Shown here: positions 16,491 through 29,241 of the stretch, one piece after another | Layout: each line of letters begins with the position of its first letter | How positions within the stretch are numbered: position 1 is the stretch's first letter | Assembly: GCA_016795565.1 (NCBI GenBank) | Contig: JAEUGW010000039.1 | Coordinates: 122,743 to 186,742 of the forward strand | Source of the DNA: Opitutaceae bacterium | GTDB lineage: Bacteria > Verrucomicrobiota > Verrucomicrobiia > Opitutales > Opitutaceae | Length of the DNA: 64,000 bases | Direction: 5' to 3' | The notes under the pieces: generated by a model | Seen by the model: the letters and a program-made list of their open reading frames with translations, nothing else | The model's database searches: none | Told to the model about the DNA's origin: nothing | Program-made: the position numbers and the translations under genes

Positions 16491-18695
16491 TCAAGCCGAA
16501 GCCGCCGTCGGGAACGGCGGCGCGGTCACGGCCTGCGTGCCGCGCGCCTCCAGCAGCATGGCGCTGAGCTCGGTGGCGCAACGGGCGAACTGGGTGCTGG
16601 CACTGTGTTCCAGCGCACTGGCGCCGGGCGGGGGCAGGGGGAAGGCGATCTCGTCGAGCGCGGTGCGCAGCCGGGCCAGAGCCGCGGCTGATTGAGTCGC
16701 TCCCTCCGCCACGGCGGCCAGCGCCTCCAGTGCCTCGCCGGCCAGGCGCACAAAGTGGGCATATTCCGGCCGCAGCAACGCTGCGCCGGTGGTCAGGTGC
16801 AGGGCGACGACCGTCAGCGCGCGGGTCAGGCGCTGGTTGCCGTTGGCGAGGGCTGCGGCTTCCTCCAGGCCCGCTTGCTGGTTCTTCGGTTCGGCCATCA
16901 TGCGTTGGAGCGAGGCAAAGACGGTGCTGTTGGCCACCTCGGCGGCGCGCTTGTGGGCGACGGCCCCGGCGTCATAGCCGCCGCCGGCGTGGAGGCGCTC
17001 GCCCAGCACGCGGAGCAGGTCGCGGTTGGCTCGCAGCGCGGCGGCGAGCAGGGCGGGGAAGCGCGAGCGTTCCCAGACCGGCCAGAAAAGTTGCGCCGCC
17101 AGCAGGGCGAGGAGGCCGCCGGCGGCCGTGGCCGCCATCCGGCGGAGGGTGAAGTCAACGGTGACGGGGGCCGACATTTCCGTGAGCACCACCACGAACA
17201 GCGTGATGAAGAACACCGCGATGGCGTAATTGCGTTTCAGCCAGAAGCCGAAGCCCGCCATGGTGAGCGCCATGATCGCCAGCAGCACCGGGGGCGGCGG
17301 GGCCAGCCACAGCACGAGACTGGCCAGCAGGCTGCCCGCCAGCGTGCCGAGGACCCGCTGTCCGGCCCGCAGCCGCGTGGCCCCGTATTCCGGTTGCAGC
17401 ACCACCAGGGTCGTCAGGGGCAGCCAGTAGCCGCGCTCGACCCCGAACAGCATGAACAGGCCCACGCCGATCAGCTGGACCACGGTGGAACGGGCCACGA
17501 AGCGCAGCAGCGCGGGATCGGGCCGCCAGTGAAAATCGAGGGATGAGGCGAGCGGCCGCAGCGTCCAGGTCTGCAGGTCGAACAGCTCCAGGGAAAAGGC
17601 CGCGTGCTCGTCCGCCCGGTCCACGCTGGCGCGGAGCGTCCGATGGACCCCCGGCAACAGGCCGTTGATCTGGGCGAGAAGGAAATTCAGCTGGACCCCG
17701 TCCGGCGCGCGGCCGAGCTGGGCCTGCAAACGATCCTGCAGCGCCTGGAGCAGGTGGCCGAGTCGCCGCAGGCGCACCTCGCCGGTGGCGAGGTGGGACG
17801 GCTGGCGCGACACGACGGTCAGCGCGATGGTGCGCGTGGTGTTCGTCAGCGAGGTGAAGACAGGGGAGAAGCTTGGGGCGAGGGCGGCAAAGTCGCGCCG
17901 TTCCATCACAGTCTCCAAGGAGGCGTTGAAGGCCAGGAGGCGGGTGCCGAGCCGCGCGGCGGCGAGATTCAGCTCCTCCAACTGGCGGAGGTAGGGGCGC
18001 GACCGGCTGGCGGTGGCGGTGGCGAGCTGCGCCGTGGCATGGTCGAGGGCCGCGCGGAGCGCGGCCTGCTGCTCGGCGAGCTTGAGATGGCGGTCGCCGG
18101 TCCCGGGGCGGTCCTCCGGCGTGATGGAGGCGACGAGATCGGAGAGGGCCAGCCAGCTCTCGGCCACGGCGCGCCGCAGCGGATGCTGGGCGCGGAACGG
18201 CCAAAGACCGATCTGGATGAGCAGGCCCCAGGCTCCGCCACCCAGGGTGGCGAGAAAGTGACGATCCGCCAGCAGGTGCCCGCCGGGATGCGCGAGGGCG
18301 ATGAGAAAGATCAGGCCGGAGCCATTGGCGAGTGCCGCGCCGTATTCGGGACTGAGGTGCCGGGCCAGGCCGCTGACCAGCATCAGCAGCAGCGTGGCGC
18401 CGAGCGCCGAACCGAGACCCACGCCGGCCGCGCTGCCCAGCCAGGCGGCCCCGGCCAGCACGGCGGTCATGGCCAGCAGCAGGCTGAGGCGCAGCGGATA
18501 GGATCCGCGGACATCCACCAGGGCGATCACCTGAGCGCCCATGGCGGCGTAGGTGGCTTCGACGGGCAACTCCCACCAGAGGGCGGCGATGACCGGACCC
18601 ATGAATCCCGCCGTGCAGCGGGCCGCCCGGCTCAGGTCGGGCTGGAGCCGCTTTTCCTCCACATAGTCCCGCCACCGGGCGATGAGAGCGTTCAT
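16491..18695 (-). CDS. FUSC-family membrane transporter-like protein
   Basis: The 734-residue protein has the two-block layout of the FUSC/YccS/aromatic-acid-exporter group. An N-terminal set of transmembrane helices (about 30-165) is followed by a long cytoplasmic helical segment (about 170-370). A second membrane block (about 400-520) contains RGYWLPLTTLVVLQPEYGATRLRAGQRVLGT, the FUSC signature, and a second cytoplasmic domain closes the protein. Characterised relatives export aromatic acids or toxins, usually with a membrane-fusion partner; none is adjacent. Substrate unknown. It is convergent with the LysE gene and co-directional with mnmA. Confidence 0.85.
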   Translation of the reverse strand: MNALIARWRDYVEEKRLQPDLSRAARCTAGFMGPVIAALWWELPVEATYAAMGAQVIALVDVRGSYPLRLSLLLAMTAVLAGAAWLGSAAGVGLGSALGATLLLMLVSGLARHLSPEYGAALANGSGLIFLIALAHPGGHLLADRHFLATLGGGAWGLLIQIGLWPFRAQHPLRRAVAESWLALSDLVASITPEDRPGTGDRHLKLAEQQAALRAALDHATAQLATATASRSRPYLRQLEELNLAAARLGTRLLAFNASLETVMERRDFAALAPSFSPVFTSLTNTTRTIALTVVSRQPSHLATGEVRLRRLGHLLQALQDRLQAQLGRAPDGVQLNFLLAQINGLLPGVHRTLRASVDRADEHAAFSLELFDLQTWTLRPLASSLDFHWRPDPALLRFVARSTVVQLIGVGLFMLFGVERGYWLPLTTLVVLQPEYGATRLRAGQRVLGTLAGSLLASLVLWLAPPPPVLLAIMALTMAGFGFWLKRNYAIAVFFITLFVVVLTEMSAPVTVDFTLRRMAATAAGGLLALLAAQLFWPVWERSRFPALLAAALRANRDLLRVLGERLHAGGGYDAGAVAHKRAAEVANSTVFASLQRMMAEPKNQQAGLEEAAALANGNQRLTRALTVVALHLTTGAALLRPEYAHFVRLAGEALEALAAVAEGATQSAAALARLRTALDEIAFPLPPPGASALEHSASTQFARCATELSAMLLEARGTQAVTAPPFPTAASA

Positions 18696-18787
18696 GACCC
18701 GGGCATCATTGCGAACCGGCGTGCGGCGTCACGTATTTTGCGCGTCAGTGCACACGGGAACTGCGCACCGCGACCGGTTTGGGCTTC

Positions 18788-19948
18788 TCACGCGAACACG
18801 GCGCCGCCGAGGAGCTGTTCGCCGTCGTAGAGCGCCAGGATCTGCCCGGGGGCGAGCGCGCGCTGGGGTTTGTCGAAGCGAATGACGGCACCAATGGCAG
18901 GGGCGCCGCTTGACGGCGCCCGGGCGTCGTCAAGCGACGCCCCTGCAGGAATGAATTCGATGAACACGCGCGGATCGCGGTAGCGGACCTTGCATTCGAG
19001 GCGGCGGGGCTGCGTGATCGGTTCGCCGATGAAGCTCAGGCTGTGCACGCGGCACGCATCCGTCCACAGGCCGGGCGCGGCCGGACCGTCGAAGGCGACG
19101 AGCAGGGCGTGGTCGGCGGCGCGCTTGCCGGTGACGACGTAGGCCTCGTGGTCGGTGTTGGACGGGATGCGGATGCCGCGGCGCTGGCCGATGGTGTAGT
19201 AATGCAGCCCGCGGTGCTCGCCGAGGACCCGGCCGTCGGTGGCGCGCACGATCGGGCCGGGGTGGTCGGGCACGTAGGTTTTCAGGAAGTCGGCCATCTT
19301 CACCTCGCCGATGAAGCAGATGCCCTGGCTGTCCTTCTTCGCGGCGGTGGGGAGGTGGGCGTCGGCGGCGAGCGCGCGCAGCTCGGGCTTGGTCAGGTCG
19401 CCGATGGGAAAGCGCGCGAGTTCAAGCTGCGCCGGCGAGAGCATCGCGAGGAAATAGGACTGGTCCTTGATCTTGTCGCGGCCTTCGAGGAGGGCAAATT
19501 GAGGGTGGGTGCCGGTTTCCCCACCGGCGTCAGTCGTCGATGTGGAAATCGACGACCACCTTTCCCGCCGTGCATAGTGCCCGGTCGCCACCGCCGCGAA
19601 GCCCTCGGTCTTGGCGTAATTCGCAAACACGCCGAACTTCATTTCGCGGTTGCACATCACGTCGGGGTTCGGCGTCAGGCCGCGCTGGTAGCCGTCGAGC
19701 AGGTAGTCCACGACGAGCCGGCGGTAGTCCGCCATCAGGTTCACGACGCGGAACTCGATGCCGATTTTCTCCGCCACGGCGCGGGCGTCCTCGATGTCCT
19801 GCATCCACGGGCAGTGGCCGATGACGTTGTCCTCGTTGATCCAGTTCTTCATGTAGGCGCCGACGATGTCGTGCCCCTGCTGCTTGAGGCGCAGGGCGGC
19901 GACGGAGCTGTCAACTCCGCCGGACATGGCGACGAGGATGCGTTCCAT
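18788..19948 (-). CDS. mnmA: tRNA-specific 2-thiouridylase MnmA with two repeat-derived insertions
   Basis: MnmA thiolates U34 of tRNA Lys/Glu/Gln using ATP and a persulfide relay. The 386-residue protein has the PP-loop AMSGGVDSS (~7-15), catalytic Cys99 in [13 protein letters not shown], and Cys211 in [10 protein letters not shown]. Two tracts are absent from usual MnmA proteins: about 131-149 ([16 protein letters not shown]), between GHYARRE and [10 protein letters not shown], and about 334-352 ([17 protein letters not shown]), before [14 protein letters not shown]. Both are encoded by palindromic DNA matching the repeat style of the window. The start [11 protein letters not shown] is the family N-terminus; a long upstream in-frame extension antisense to the GH13 gene is rejected. 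Confidence 0.93.
   Translation of the reverse strand: MERILVAMSGGVDSSVAALRLKQQGHDIVGAYMKNWINEDNVIGHCPWMQDIEDARAVAEKIGIEFRVVNLMADYRRLVVDYLLDGYQRGLTPNPDVMCNREMKFGVFANYAKTEGFAAVATGHYARRERWSSISTSTTDAGGETGTHPQFALLEGRDKIKDQSYFLAMLSPAQLELARFPIGDLTKPELRALAADAHLPTAAKKDSQGICFIGEVKMADFLKTYVPDHPGPIVRATDGRVLGEHRGLHYYTIGQRRGIRIPSNTDHEAYVVTGKRAADHALLVAFDGPAAPGLWTDACRVHSLSFIGEPITQPRRLECKVRYRDPRVFIEFIPAGASLDDARAPSSGAPAIGAVIRFDKPQRALAPGQILALYDGEQLLGGAVFA
18897..18946. repeat. Palindromic repeat inserted in frame in mnmA (3' part)
   Basis: Arms 18897-18915 and 18928-18946 pair at 18 of 19 positions (GCAGGGGCG...CGCCCCTGC). The element encodes about 17 extra residues in the C-terminal domain of MnmA without breaking the frame. 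Confidence 0.8.
19502..19558. repeat. Palindromic repeat inserted in frame in mnmA (middle)
   Basis: This segment contains two short stems (GTCGTCGAT/ATCGACGAC and CCGGTGGGG-type). On the mnmA strand it has GTCGATTTCCA followed by TGACGCCGGT, which recur at 47719-47758 in an intergenic gap. It encodes about 19 residues between conserved MnmA blocks. Confidence 0.65.
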
Positions 19949-20041
19949 CGGCCCAAGGAGTTCGCCCCGGGGTGGTTTGTCAACGCAGGCCATCCCGCGC
20001 TTGCCGTGTCGCGGCATTTGCTGGCAAAAGTCCGCACTGCC

Positions 20042-22522
20042 GTGAACACCCGCGCTCCCTTCACTCCGGACCAAGCCCAGCGCATCGCCCGGGCCTGGTT
20101 GAGCTCGACCTCGTCGGGCATCATCGAGCTGGATGCGGACTGGGCGGGGGCGTCGCTGCCGCTGCTGGCCCCGGGGGACAAGGCGTTTGCCTTTGCCGAC
20201 CTTCGCCCGGCTCCGCCCTCGCTTTATGCCGACGAGGCGGCCTACTACGTGGACGAGGAGGGCCAGGTGGTCTTCGTGTTGGATCCGGCGGAGCACAGCT
20301 GGGTGGAATTCGGGAAAATGCCGGTGTATGTGGCCGGTGATTTCAACGGCTGGGAGGAGGCGGTCGGGCAGGCGGATTGGGCGCTGGAGCCGGGCGAGGT
20401 CAACGGCCGTGCGGTCTGGCGGTTGCGCCACCCGGCCGCGCCCCTGCTGCGGGAGCCGCCGCACCAGTTCAAGTTCATCACCGGCGACCGCCGCTGGCTC
20501 GAGCTGCCGCGCGAGGCGACCAACCTGGTGCCGGATGCGAAGGGCCATTTCAACCGCGCTCTGCTCCGCCACCGGACGGGACGCAACCTCTTCGAGTTCA
20601 TCACCACCGAGCCGGTGCTGCTCAACCAGACCCACACGGTCATCCACGTGCGCGACGGCCGGGAGGCGCCGAAGACGCGCGTGCGGCTGGGAAAATTCTT
20701 CCACGAGCTGCGCAGCGATCTCGCGCTCGGGGCGATCGTGCGCCGCGGCGAGACGACCTTCCGGCTGTTCGCCCCGCGCGCGAAGCATGTGCGGTTGTTT
20801 CTCTGCGAGAAGCTGGAGGCGATGGACGCGGCCTTCGGCTACGAGCTGGACCGGCGCGCGGAGCCCGGCGGCGGCTGGCACGGGGTGTGGGAAGCGCACC
20901 TCGACCGCAACCTGCACGGGTGGTATTACTGGTATACTCTCAGCGGGCCGCAAGATGTGTTTGGGCATTTCCAGCCAAGCCAGCGCGTGCTTGATCCCTA
21001 CGCCCAGGCGGCGGTGGGGCGCGCGGGCCCGGGCCTCGTGCTTGATCCCGCCTGGGTGGGGCGGGCGGACCGGAAGTTCGCGACCCCGGCCTGGCAGGAT
21101 CTGGTGATCGCCGAGGCGCACGTGCGCGACTTGGCGGCGCACGCGCCCATCGACTTGAGCGCGGAAGAGCGGCTGGGCTTCGCCGGCCTGACCAAGTGGG
21201 TGGAGCATCCGGATTTTTACCTGAAAAAACTCGGCGTGAACTGCGTCGAGCTGCAGCCAGTGCAGGAGTTCGACAACCAGACCCGCGAGGAATACCAGTG
21301 GGGCTACATGCCGGCCAACTGGTTTGCCCCGGCCAGCGGCTTCGCCCTCGACGGCGCGCATGGCTCGCAGGTGAAGGAATTGCAGGCCCTCGTCGCCGCG
21401 TTCCACCGGCAGGGCATGGCGGTGCTGCTCGACGTGGTCTACAACCACGCCGGCGAACCGGCGCACCTGATGCTGGTGGACAAGCTCTACTACTTCGAGC
21501 TCGACGATGAGGGCGGCCTCGAGAACTGGAGCGGCGTCGGCAACGACCTGCGCTGCCGCTCGGCCATGGCGAAGCGGCTCATCATCGACAGCCTGGTGCA
21601 CCTCATCGAGGTCTATGGCGTGGACGGCTTCCGCTTCGACCTGGCGGAGCTCATCGGCGTGGATGTGTTGCGCGAGATCGAGGCGGCGTTGAAGAAGGTG
21701 AAGCCCGACGTGATCCTGATCGCCGAGCCCTGGAGCTTCCGGGGGCATATCGCCGCCGCGCTGCGGCCGACGGGCTATGCGTCGTGGAACGACGGCTACC
21801 GCAATTTTCTGCGCGACTACGTGCACGGCCGGGGCGCGGCGGAACGGCTGGAATATTTCATGAAGGGCTCGCCGTGGCATTTCGCCTTCTGGCCGGCGCA
21901 GACGGTCAACTACACCGAGTCGCACGATGACCGCACCTGGCTCGACGAAATCACCGAGAACGGCGGACACAACGGCTTCCAGCCGACCCAGAACGACCGA
22001 CAGCGCACGCACCTGATGGCGGCCATCCTGCTGGCGTCGGTCGGCATCCCGCTGCTGGCGGCGGGGCAGGATTTCCTGCGCTCCAAGCACGGCGTCAACA
22101 ACACCTACCTGCGCGGCGACCTCAACGCGCTCGATTACCACCGCATCGCCCGCTTTCCGGCGACGCACGCGTATTTCGCCGCGTGGGTCGCGTTCCGCCG
22201 CTCGGAGCGCGGGCGGCTGCTGCGGCAGTGGTCGCGTCCGTCGGAGGGTTTTTTCCAGGCCTTTGCCGGTCCCGGGCTGGCTTCGCTGGTGCTCATCTAC
22301 AACGCCGACGGCAGCCAGGGCCGGTCGCGGCTGATGTTCGCCGTGAACCCGACGCAGGAGAATACGCGCGTGCAAATCGGCGCGCAGGCCGACCGGGCGT
22401 GGGTCCTGGTCGCCGACCAGGAGTGCTTTTATGCGCCCGGCCGCCAGCCTCCCGGCTATGCGGCCACCGCCGATCTGTTCGTGCCGGCGCTGGGCTGCAG
22501 CCTGTGGGTGGCGGAAGGGTAG
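20042..22522 (+). CDS. GH13 alpha-amylase/pullulanase-type glycosidase
   Basis: The 826-residue enzyme acts on alpha-glucans such as glycogen or starch. After an N-terminal beta-rich region and a CBM48-like domain ([17 protein letters not shown]), the GH13 barrel shows region I DVVYNH, region [11 protein letters not shown] with nucleophile Asp533, region III LIAEPW with Glu562, and region IV YTESHDD with Asp629. [11 protein letters not shown] resembles the type I pullulanase/debranching signature. No signal peptide is seen, suggesting intracellular glycogen turnover. GTG at 20042 was chosen, 93 nt from the divergent mnmA start; GTG 20006 is an alternative. It is probably a debranching enzyme or pullulanase, but branching activity is not excluded. 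Confidence 0.85.
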   Translation: MNTRAPFTPDQAQRIARAWLSSTSSGIIELDADWAGASLPLLAPGDKAFAFADLRPAPPSLYADEAAYYVDEEGQVVFVLDPAEHSWVEFGKMPVYVAGDFNGWEEAVGQADWALEPGEVNGRAVWRLRHPAAPLLREPPHQFKFITGDRRWLELPREATNLVPDAKGHFNRALLRHRTGRNLFEFITTEPVLLNQTHTVIHVRDGREAPKTRVRLGKFFHELRSDLALGAIVRRGETTFRLFAPRAKHVRLFLCEKLEAMDAAFGYELDRRAEPGGGWHGVWEAHLDRNLHGWYYWYTLSGPQDVFGHFQPSQRVLDPYAQAAVGRAGPGLVLDPAWVGRADRKFATPAWQDLVIAEAHVRDLAAHAPIDLSAEERLGFAGLTKWVEHPDFYLKKLGVNCVELQPVQEFDNQTREEYQWGYMPANWFAPASGFALDGAHGSQVKELQALVAAFHRQGMAVLLDVVYNHAGEPAHLMLVDKLYYFELDDEGGLENWSGVGNDLRCRSAMAKRLIIDSLVHLIEVYGVDGFRFDLAELIGVDVLREIEAALKKVKPDVILIAEPWSFRGHIAAALRPTGYASWNDGYRNFLRDYVHGRGAAERLEYFMKGSPWHFAFWPAQTVNYTESHDDRTWLDEITENGGHNGFQPTQNDRQRTHLMAAILLASVGIPLLAAGQDFLRSKHGVNNTYLRGDLNALDYHRIARFPATHAYFAAWVAFRRSERGRLLRQWSRPSEGFFQAFAGPGLASLVLIYNADGSQGRSRLMFAVNPTQENTRVQIGAQADRAWVLVADQECFYAPGRQPPGYAATADLFVPALGCSLWVAEG

Positions 22523-23710
<1,188 letters not shown>

Positions 23711-23727
23711 GCGGCGCAACGCCGTCC

Positions 23728-23822
23728 AGTAGCGGGCATCGAGTAGCGAGTAGCGAGCATCCTGGCTCCTACTCGCTTTCTTTTTCAGACTACCCGCTAC
23801 CCACTACTCACTACCCGCTACT
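23728..23822. repeat. GTAGCGAGTAGCGAG-type inverted repeat between gap and pgk
   Basis: The 122-nt gap is mostly made of a left tract of AGTAGCG units (23728-23760) and a right tract of ACCCGCTAC/CACTAC units (23790-23822) that are complementary in an imperfect way, around a pyrimidine-rich loop. It ends 10 nt before the pgk start and may influence the relative expression of gap and pgk. Confidence 0.7.
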
Positions 23823-23832
23823 TCTGCCTCCC

Positions 23833-25107
<1,275 letters not shown>

Positions 25108-25111
25108 GATA

Positions 25112-25177
25112 ATTCAGAAGCCAGAAAACCAGGAGGGGCTTTTTGGGCTTCCTTTCTTGGATTCGTGGTTTCTGAAT
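25112..25177. repeat. Imperfect palindrome between pgk and tpiA
   Basis: ATTCAGAA (25112-25119) pairs with TTCTGAAT (25170-25177), and partly complementary tracts lie between them around a T-rich centre. It nearly fills the 83-nt junction and ends 13 nt before the tpiA start. Confidence 0.6.
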
Positions 25178-25190
25178 CCAATTCAAATCT

Positions 25191-25958
<768 letters not shown>

Positions 25959-25960
25959 TC

Positions 25961-26018
25961 GGGTAGGGCGGCTTGTCCCCAAGCCGCCGCGGCGCGTTAG
26001 GGACAACACGCCCTACCA
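25961..26018. repeat. GGTAGGGCG palindrome after tpiA
   Basis: GGTAGGGCG at 25962-25970 is complementary to CGCCCTACC at 26009-26017, with an inner GCGGCTT/AAGCCGC stem. It begins right after the tpiA stop and could terminate or stabilise the glycolytic transcript; no U-tract follows. Confidence 0.7.
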
Positions 26019-26054
26019 TTTCCTCGTTGCCGCATTCTAAGCCCCTCCGATTAG

Positions 26055-27038
26055 ATGGCGGTGATGCGGCGCGTTTTCGGCATTCTCTGCCTCCTCCTGC
26101 CTTGGGCTGGTCCGGCCCGGGCGGCGGAACACCTGTTCGGCCCGGCCGATTGGGCGGTTGAGGCCCGGTTGCCGGCGGCACCGGGCACAGACGGCATCCT
26201 GACGCCCTCGCCGCAGGGCGACGTCAAGGCGCAGCGCTTCTTCACCGAGCAGGGCGGCGAGCGCACCTTTTTGGTGCGGTTCCAATATCCGCTGGCGATG
26301 CTGCCCGGGGAGGAGACCGTGTTGTATGCGAAGAACTTCACCGACATGCTCAAGTCGCGGCCGGGCGAAGTGAAGGTGCGCGGCAGGTTTGCGCTCGGAC
26401 CCTACGAGGGCGAGCGGCTCGTCATCGCGCAACGCCGCGACCGGACCCTCCGCGAGGTGCGGCTCATCGTCATCGGCTCCACGCTCTATCTGTTCAGCGC
26501 CGAATGGCCGGAGGCGGGCACGGGCGCAGCGCGGGCCGAGCAGTTTTTCCGCAGCATCCAGCTGAAGCCCGGTTATGCCGACCTGCCGCTCGTGCGGGAG
26601 CGGGAGCGCTTTCGCGAGCTGGTGGCGGGAAATTTCCGGCTGCGCTACGATGCCACCCGCTGGTATCGCGATCCAACCGACGCCGAGCCGGGAGTATTCA
26701 ACTTCCTGCGGGTTGACCAGAAGGCCGAGGCCCAGCTCATCGCGGAGGCGCAGCCGGTCGAGGGCAGTCTCGAGGCGGCGGTGATCAACACGGCGCGGGA
26801 GGGGGCGGAAAATGTCACCGTCAGGAAACGCGGGCATAAACTGCGCGGCACGGCCGAGTTGACCGAGCTGGAATTCGTCGCCCGCGTCGCGAACATCACC
26901 TATGTGAACCACGGCTATTTCTACAACGGTCCGGAGGGGGCGGTGCAGCTCCGCAGCTGGGCCCGGGATGGGGACTACGACAGCATGAGCGGTGACATCA
27001 CGGAACTGCTCGACGGGCTGGTCGTCCAGGGGAAGTGA
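26055..27038 (+). CDS. Exported protein of unknown function
   Basis: This 327-residue protein carries a clear Sec signal peptide: basic MAVMRR, a hydrophobic core, and an ARA cleavage motif ending near residue 23. The mature part mixes beta-strands and helices, with no Cys-rich, metal-binding or catalytic motif that I can recognise. It appears to have two related halves (~30-165 and ~180-320), each containing short strand patterns ending in GxY-x-G-type turns; this is only an impression. Transcribed after tpiA but separated by a palindrome, and convergent with ispA. ATG 26064 is an alternative start. Confidence 0.7.
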   Translation: MAVMRRVFGILCLLLPWAGPARAAEHLFGPADWAVEARLPAAPGTDGILTPSPQGDVKAQRFFTEQGGERTFLVRFQYPLAMLPGEETVLYAKNFTDMLKSRPGEVKVRGRFALGPYEGERLVIAQRRDRTLREVRLIVIGSTLYLFSAEWPEAGTGAARAEQFFRSIQLKPGYADLPLVRERERFRELVAGNFRLRYDATRWYRDPTDAEPGVFNFLRVDQKAEAQLIAEAQPVEGSLEAAVINTAREGAENVTVRKRGHKLRGTAELTELEFVARVANITYVNHGYFYNGPEGAVQLRSWARDGDYDSMSGDITELLDGLVVQGK

Positions 27039-27069
27039 GAGCGTGTTCGGCGCCGCTGCGCCGGGGCGC

Positions 27070-28041
27070 TCACCTCGTCCGTGCGGCCATGTTTTCCACC
27101 AGCGTCGTGAGGAACGGCGCGCCGCCGGGCAGGCGGGCGAGGTCGGCCTTGGCGGCGTCCGATTGCTCGCGGGCATGGCGGCGCGAGGCCTCGAGGCCGT
27201 GCAGTTTCACGTAGGTGGTCTTGCCGGCCCTGGCGTCCTTGCCGGCGGTCTTGCCGAGCGTCGCGGTGTCGGCGGTGGCGTCGAGGATGTCGTCAATGAT
27301 CTGGAACGCCAGGCCGAGGTGCCGGCCGGCCTCGCGCAGTGCGGTGAGCTGCGACTCGGTCGCGCCACCGCAAAGCCCGCCGGCGACGAGCGCGGCGGTC
27401 AGCATGGCACCGGTCTTGTTGCGGTGGATGAACTCGAGCTCCGCAGCGGTGGCGTCGGCCTTCCGCTCGGCGAGCAGGTCCTCCATCTGGCCACCGATGA
27501 GCTGCTCGCTGCCGGCGGCGTCGGCGATCTCGCGGGTGAGGGCGGCGCAGAGGGCGGGGGAGCCGGCGTAGTGCCGACCGACGAGCTGGAAGGCGAGCGT
27601 GAGCAGGGCGTCCCCGGCGAGCAGAGCGGTGGCCTCGTCGAACTGCTTGTGCGCCGTGGGCCGGCCGCGGCGGAGGTCGTCGTTGTCCATGCACGGCAGG
27701 TCGTCGTGGATCAGCGAGTAGGTGTGCAGGCACTCCAAGGCCACCGCGACCGGCAGGGCGTTTTGGGTTTTCGATTTTGCGCCGTTGCCCGCTGCTGCGG
27801 GCCCGGTGTTCGTCCCGGCCGTCGCCGGGCGAAGATTTTCGATTTTTGATTCGGCGATCCCGCCGAACAGGTCGGCGGCGGCGAGTGTGAGGACCGGCCG
27901 GAGCCGTTTGCCGCCGGCTTCCAGACTGTAACGCATGGCGGCATGGAGCCGCGCGGGCCGGGTGGTGGCGGCCGGCACCAGGGTGTCGAGGCCGTGTTCA
28001 ATTCGCGCGCGATAGGCCTGTAACTGGGCGGTAAAATCCAT
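27070..28041 (-). CDS. ispA: Polyprenyl (farnesyl/geranylgeranyl) diphosphate synthase with a repeat-derived insertion
   Basis: This trans-prenyltransferase condenses isopentenyl diphosphate with allylic substrates, supplying precursors for UppS and quinones. The 323-residue protein has GGKRLRPVL (~43-51), the first Asp-rich motif HDDLPCMDNDDLRRG (~112-126) and the second QIIDDILD. Between DLFGG and LPVAVALECLHTYS the normal few residues are replaced by about 34 residues (62-95) containing ESKIEN and GTNTGPAAAGNGA. This tract is encoded by repeat DNA at 27757-27858. The loop site lies before the first catalytic helix and probably tolerates extra sequence. Start MDFTAQLQAYRARIEHGL at 28041; an upstream extension is rejected. 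Confidence 0.92.
   Translation of the reverse strand: MDFTAQLQAYRARIEHGLDTLVPAATTRPARLHAAMRYSLEAGGKRLRPVLTLAAADLFGGIAESKIENLRPATAGTNTGPAAAGNGAKSKTQNALPVAVALECLHTYSLIHDDLPCMDNDDLRRGRPTAHKQFDEATALLAGDALLTLAFQLVGRHYAGSPALCAALTREIADAAGSEQLIGGQMEDLLAERKADATAAELEFIHRNKTGAMLTAALVAGGLCGGATESQLTALREAGRHLGLAFQIIDDILDATADTATLGKTAGKDARAGKTTYVKLHGLEASRRHAREQSDAAKADLARLPGGAPFLTTLVENMAARTR
27757..27858. repeat. Repeat insertion in frame in ispA
   Basis: Two direct copies of TTTTCGATTTT (27768-27778 and 27836-27846) flank a GC-rich core. The core (27779-27817, 39 nt) matches 45517-45555 in an unrelated lipoprotein gene at about 34 of 39 positions. The flanks match the AT-rich insert of ispG (37733-37768). 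It encodes about 34 residues without a stop. Confidence 0.85.
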
Positions 28042-28174
28042 GGGGGTGCCAACTGACCTCAACGCGCTCGGCGGCTTGGGGTCAAGCCGCTCCACCAGGA
28101 ATTTGCCGCGTGCCGGGCCAAGAACAGTCTCGCCAAGCTGGCGGGGCCGAATCATTACTGGGGCACTTTTCCAG

Positions 28175-28423
28175 ATGCCCACCTACGAATACGTCTGCAC
28201 CAAATGTGGCCATGAATTGGAGGCCTTCCAGTCGATGAAGGATGAGGCCTTGAAGAAATGCCCGATCTGTAAGAAACCGGGACTCAAACGCCAGGTCGGT
28301 GGCGGCGCGGGATTGATTTTCAAGGGCTCGGGCTTCTATATCACCGACTACAAGAAAAAGGCCGGCACGCCCGACGCCAAGGCCACCGCTCCCAAGGCCC
28401 CGGCCACACCGGCCGCCAAATAA
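28175..28423 (+). CDS. FmdB-family zinc-ribbon protein
   Basis: The 82-residue protein begins MPTYEYVCTKCGHELEAFQ and has a second pair of cysteines in KKCPICKKPG, giving the four-Cys zinc ribbon typical of FmdB-like regulators. In the family the role is poorly defined; members are regarded as putative regulators. The C-terminus is an Ala/Pro/Lys-rich tail. It is divergent from ispA with 133 nt between the starts and sits 12 nt ahead of a membrane-anchored protein. Confidence 0.85.
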   Translation: MPTYEYVCTKCGHELEAFQSMKDEALKKCPICKKPGLKRQVGGGAGLIFKGSGFYITDYKKKAGTPDAKATAPKAPATPAAK

Positions 28424-28435
28424 TCCCCACCTCCC

Positions 28436-29140
28436 ATGGCTGACAAAAAAATCGAAAAAGCGCTCTACGGTCCGAGCATGACGGAAGTTGCCCTCGGCGC
28501 CGTGCTGGGCCTCCTGGCCGGGGTGCTGGCCGCCGCAGTTTACCTGGTCTTCAAGCCCGTGGCGCAGGTGAAGGAGATGCCGGCCGCGGACAAGGTGCAG
28601 AAAAGCATGGTCTATTACATCCCCGGCACCGAGAGCAACGCCAAGAGCCGGGGCTGGCAGGCCAAGCAAAAGCAGATCCTCGCGGGCAAGGCGCTCAGCC
28701 TCTCCCTGGTCGAGGACGAGCTCAACGCTTGGGCCAACACCCTCGCGGCTCCGCCGCCAGCTCCCAAGGCCGGAGCCAAGCCCGATGAGTCCGCCAAGCC
28801 CGCGAACGATGGCATCTTCAATCCCGGCAAGCCCAATTTCCGCATCGTGGGGGATCAGCTGCAGATCGGGGGCAAATGCCTGCTCAACTGGTATGGCCTG
28901 ACCTACGAGGCTTCCTACATGACCACCGGCACCTTCACCAAGTCCGGGGACACTGTCAGCTATTCGGCCGACAAGGTCTATCTCGGTTCCTGCCCGATGC
29001 ACCTGCTGCCCGCGCTCGCCGGTCCGCTGGTTAACCACCTGATTGATCGCGTGAAGGTGCCGGACGAAGTGCGCGCCGCCTGGGCCAAGCTCGACAGCGT
29101 GACCATCGAGGGCGGGGCACTGAAGCTCGTCGCGCAGTAA
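28436..29140 (+). CDS. Membrane-anchored protein of unknown function
   Basis: This 234-residue protein has a short cytoplasmic N-terminus and one transmembrane helix (about 18-40: EVALGAVLGLLAGVLAAAVYLVF), followed by an extracytoplasmic region. That region contains a Pro/Ala/Lys-rich linker (~105-125), then a beta-rich domain with two Cys (in GGKCLLNWY and YLGSCPMHL) that might form a disulfide. No family is recognised. It follows the zinc-ribbon gene by 12 nt and precedes murJ, separated by a palindrome. Confidence 0.65.
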   Translation: MADKKIEKALYGPSMTEVALGAVLGLLAGVLAAAVYLVFKPVAQVKEMPAADKVQKSMVYYIPGTESNAKSRGWQAKQKQILAGKALSLSLVEDELNAWANTLAAPPPAPKAGAKPDESAKPANDGIFNPGKPNFRIVGDQLQIGGKCLLNWYGLTYEASYMTTGTFTKSGDTVSYSADKVYLGSCPMHLLPALAGPLVNHLIDRVKVPDEVRAAWAKLDSVTIEGGALKLVAQ

Positions 29141-29157
29141 ACCATGCGTGCCTTGAA

Positions 29158-29232
29158 AGGTGGAACCCGGCCTCTGGACGGGTTTGCCTTGGCGAGGATT
29201 GAAGCAGCCCGTCCGGAGGCCGGGCTCCACCT
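29158..29232. repeat. GGTGGAACCCGGCC palindrome before murJ
   Basis: Arms 29158-29182 and 29208-29232 (25 nt each) are complementary over most positions, starting AGGTGGAACCCGG and ending CCGGGCTCCACCT. It ends nine bases before the murJ start, so it lies in the murJ leader. Single arms of the same family occur at 16458 and around 55984-56015. Confidence 0.8.
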
Positions 29233-29241
29233 ACTCGGACC

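Noticed and set aside
19043..20041. Upstream extension of the GH13 ORF
   Set aside because: It runs antisense over mnmA; the GH13 protein is complete from GTG 20042.
19949..22375. Upstream extension of the mnmA frame to a 1195-codon ORF
   Set aside because: It is the antisense of the GH13 gene in GC-rich DNA; MnmA has a clear N-terminus at 19948 and the extra sequence resembles no family.
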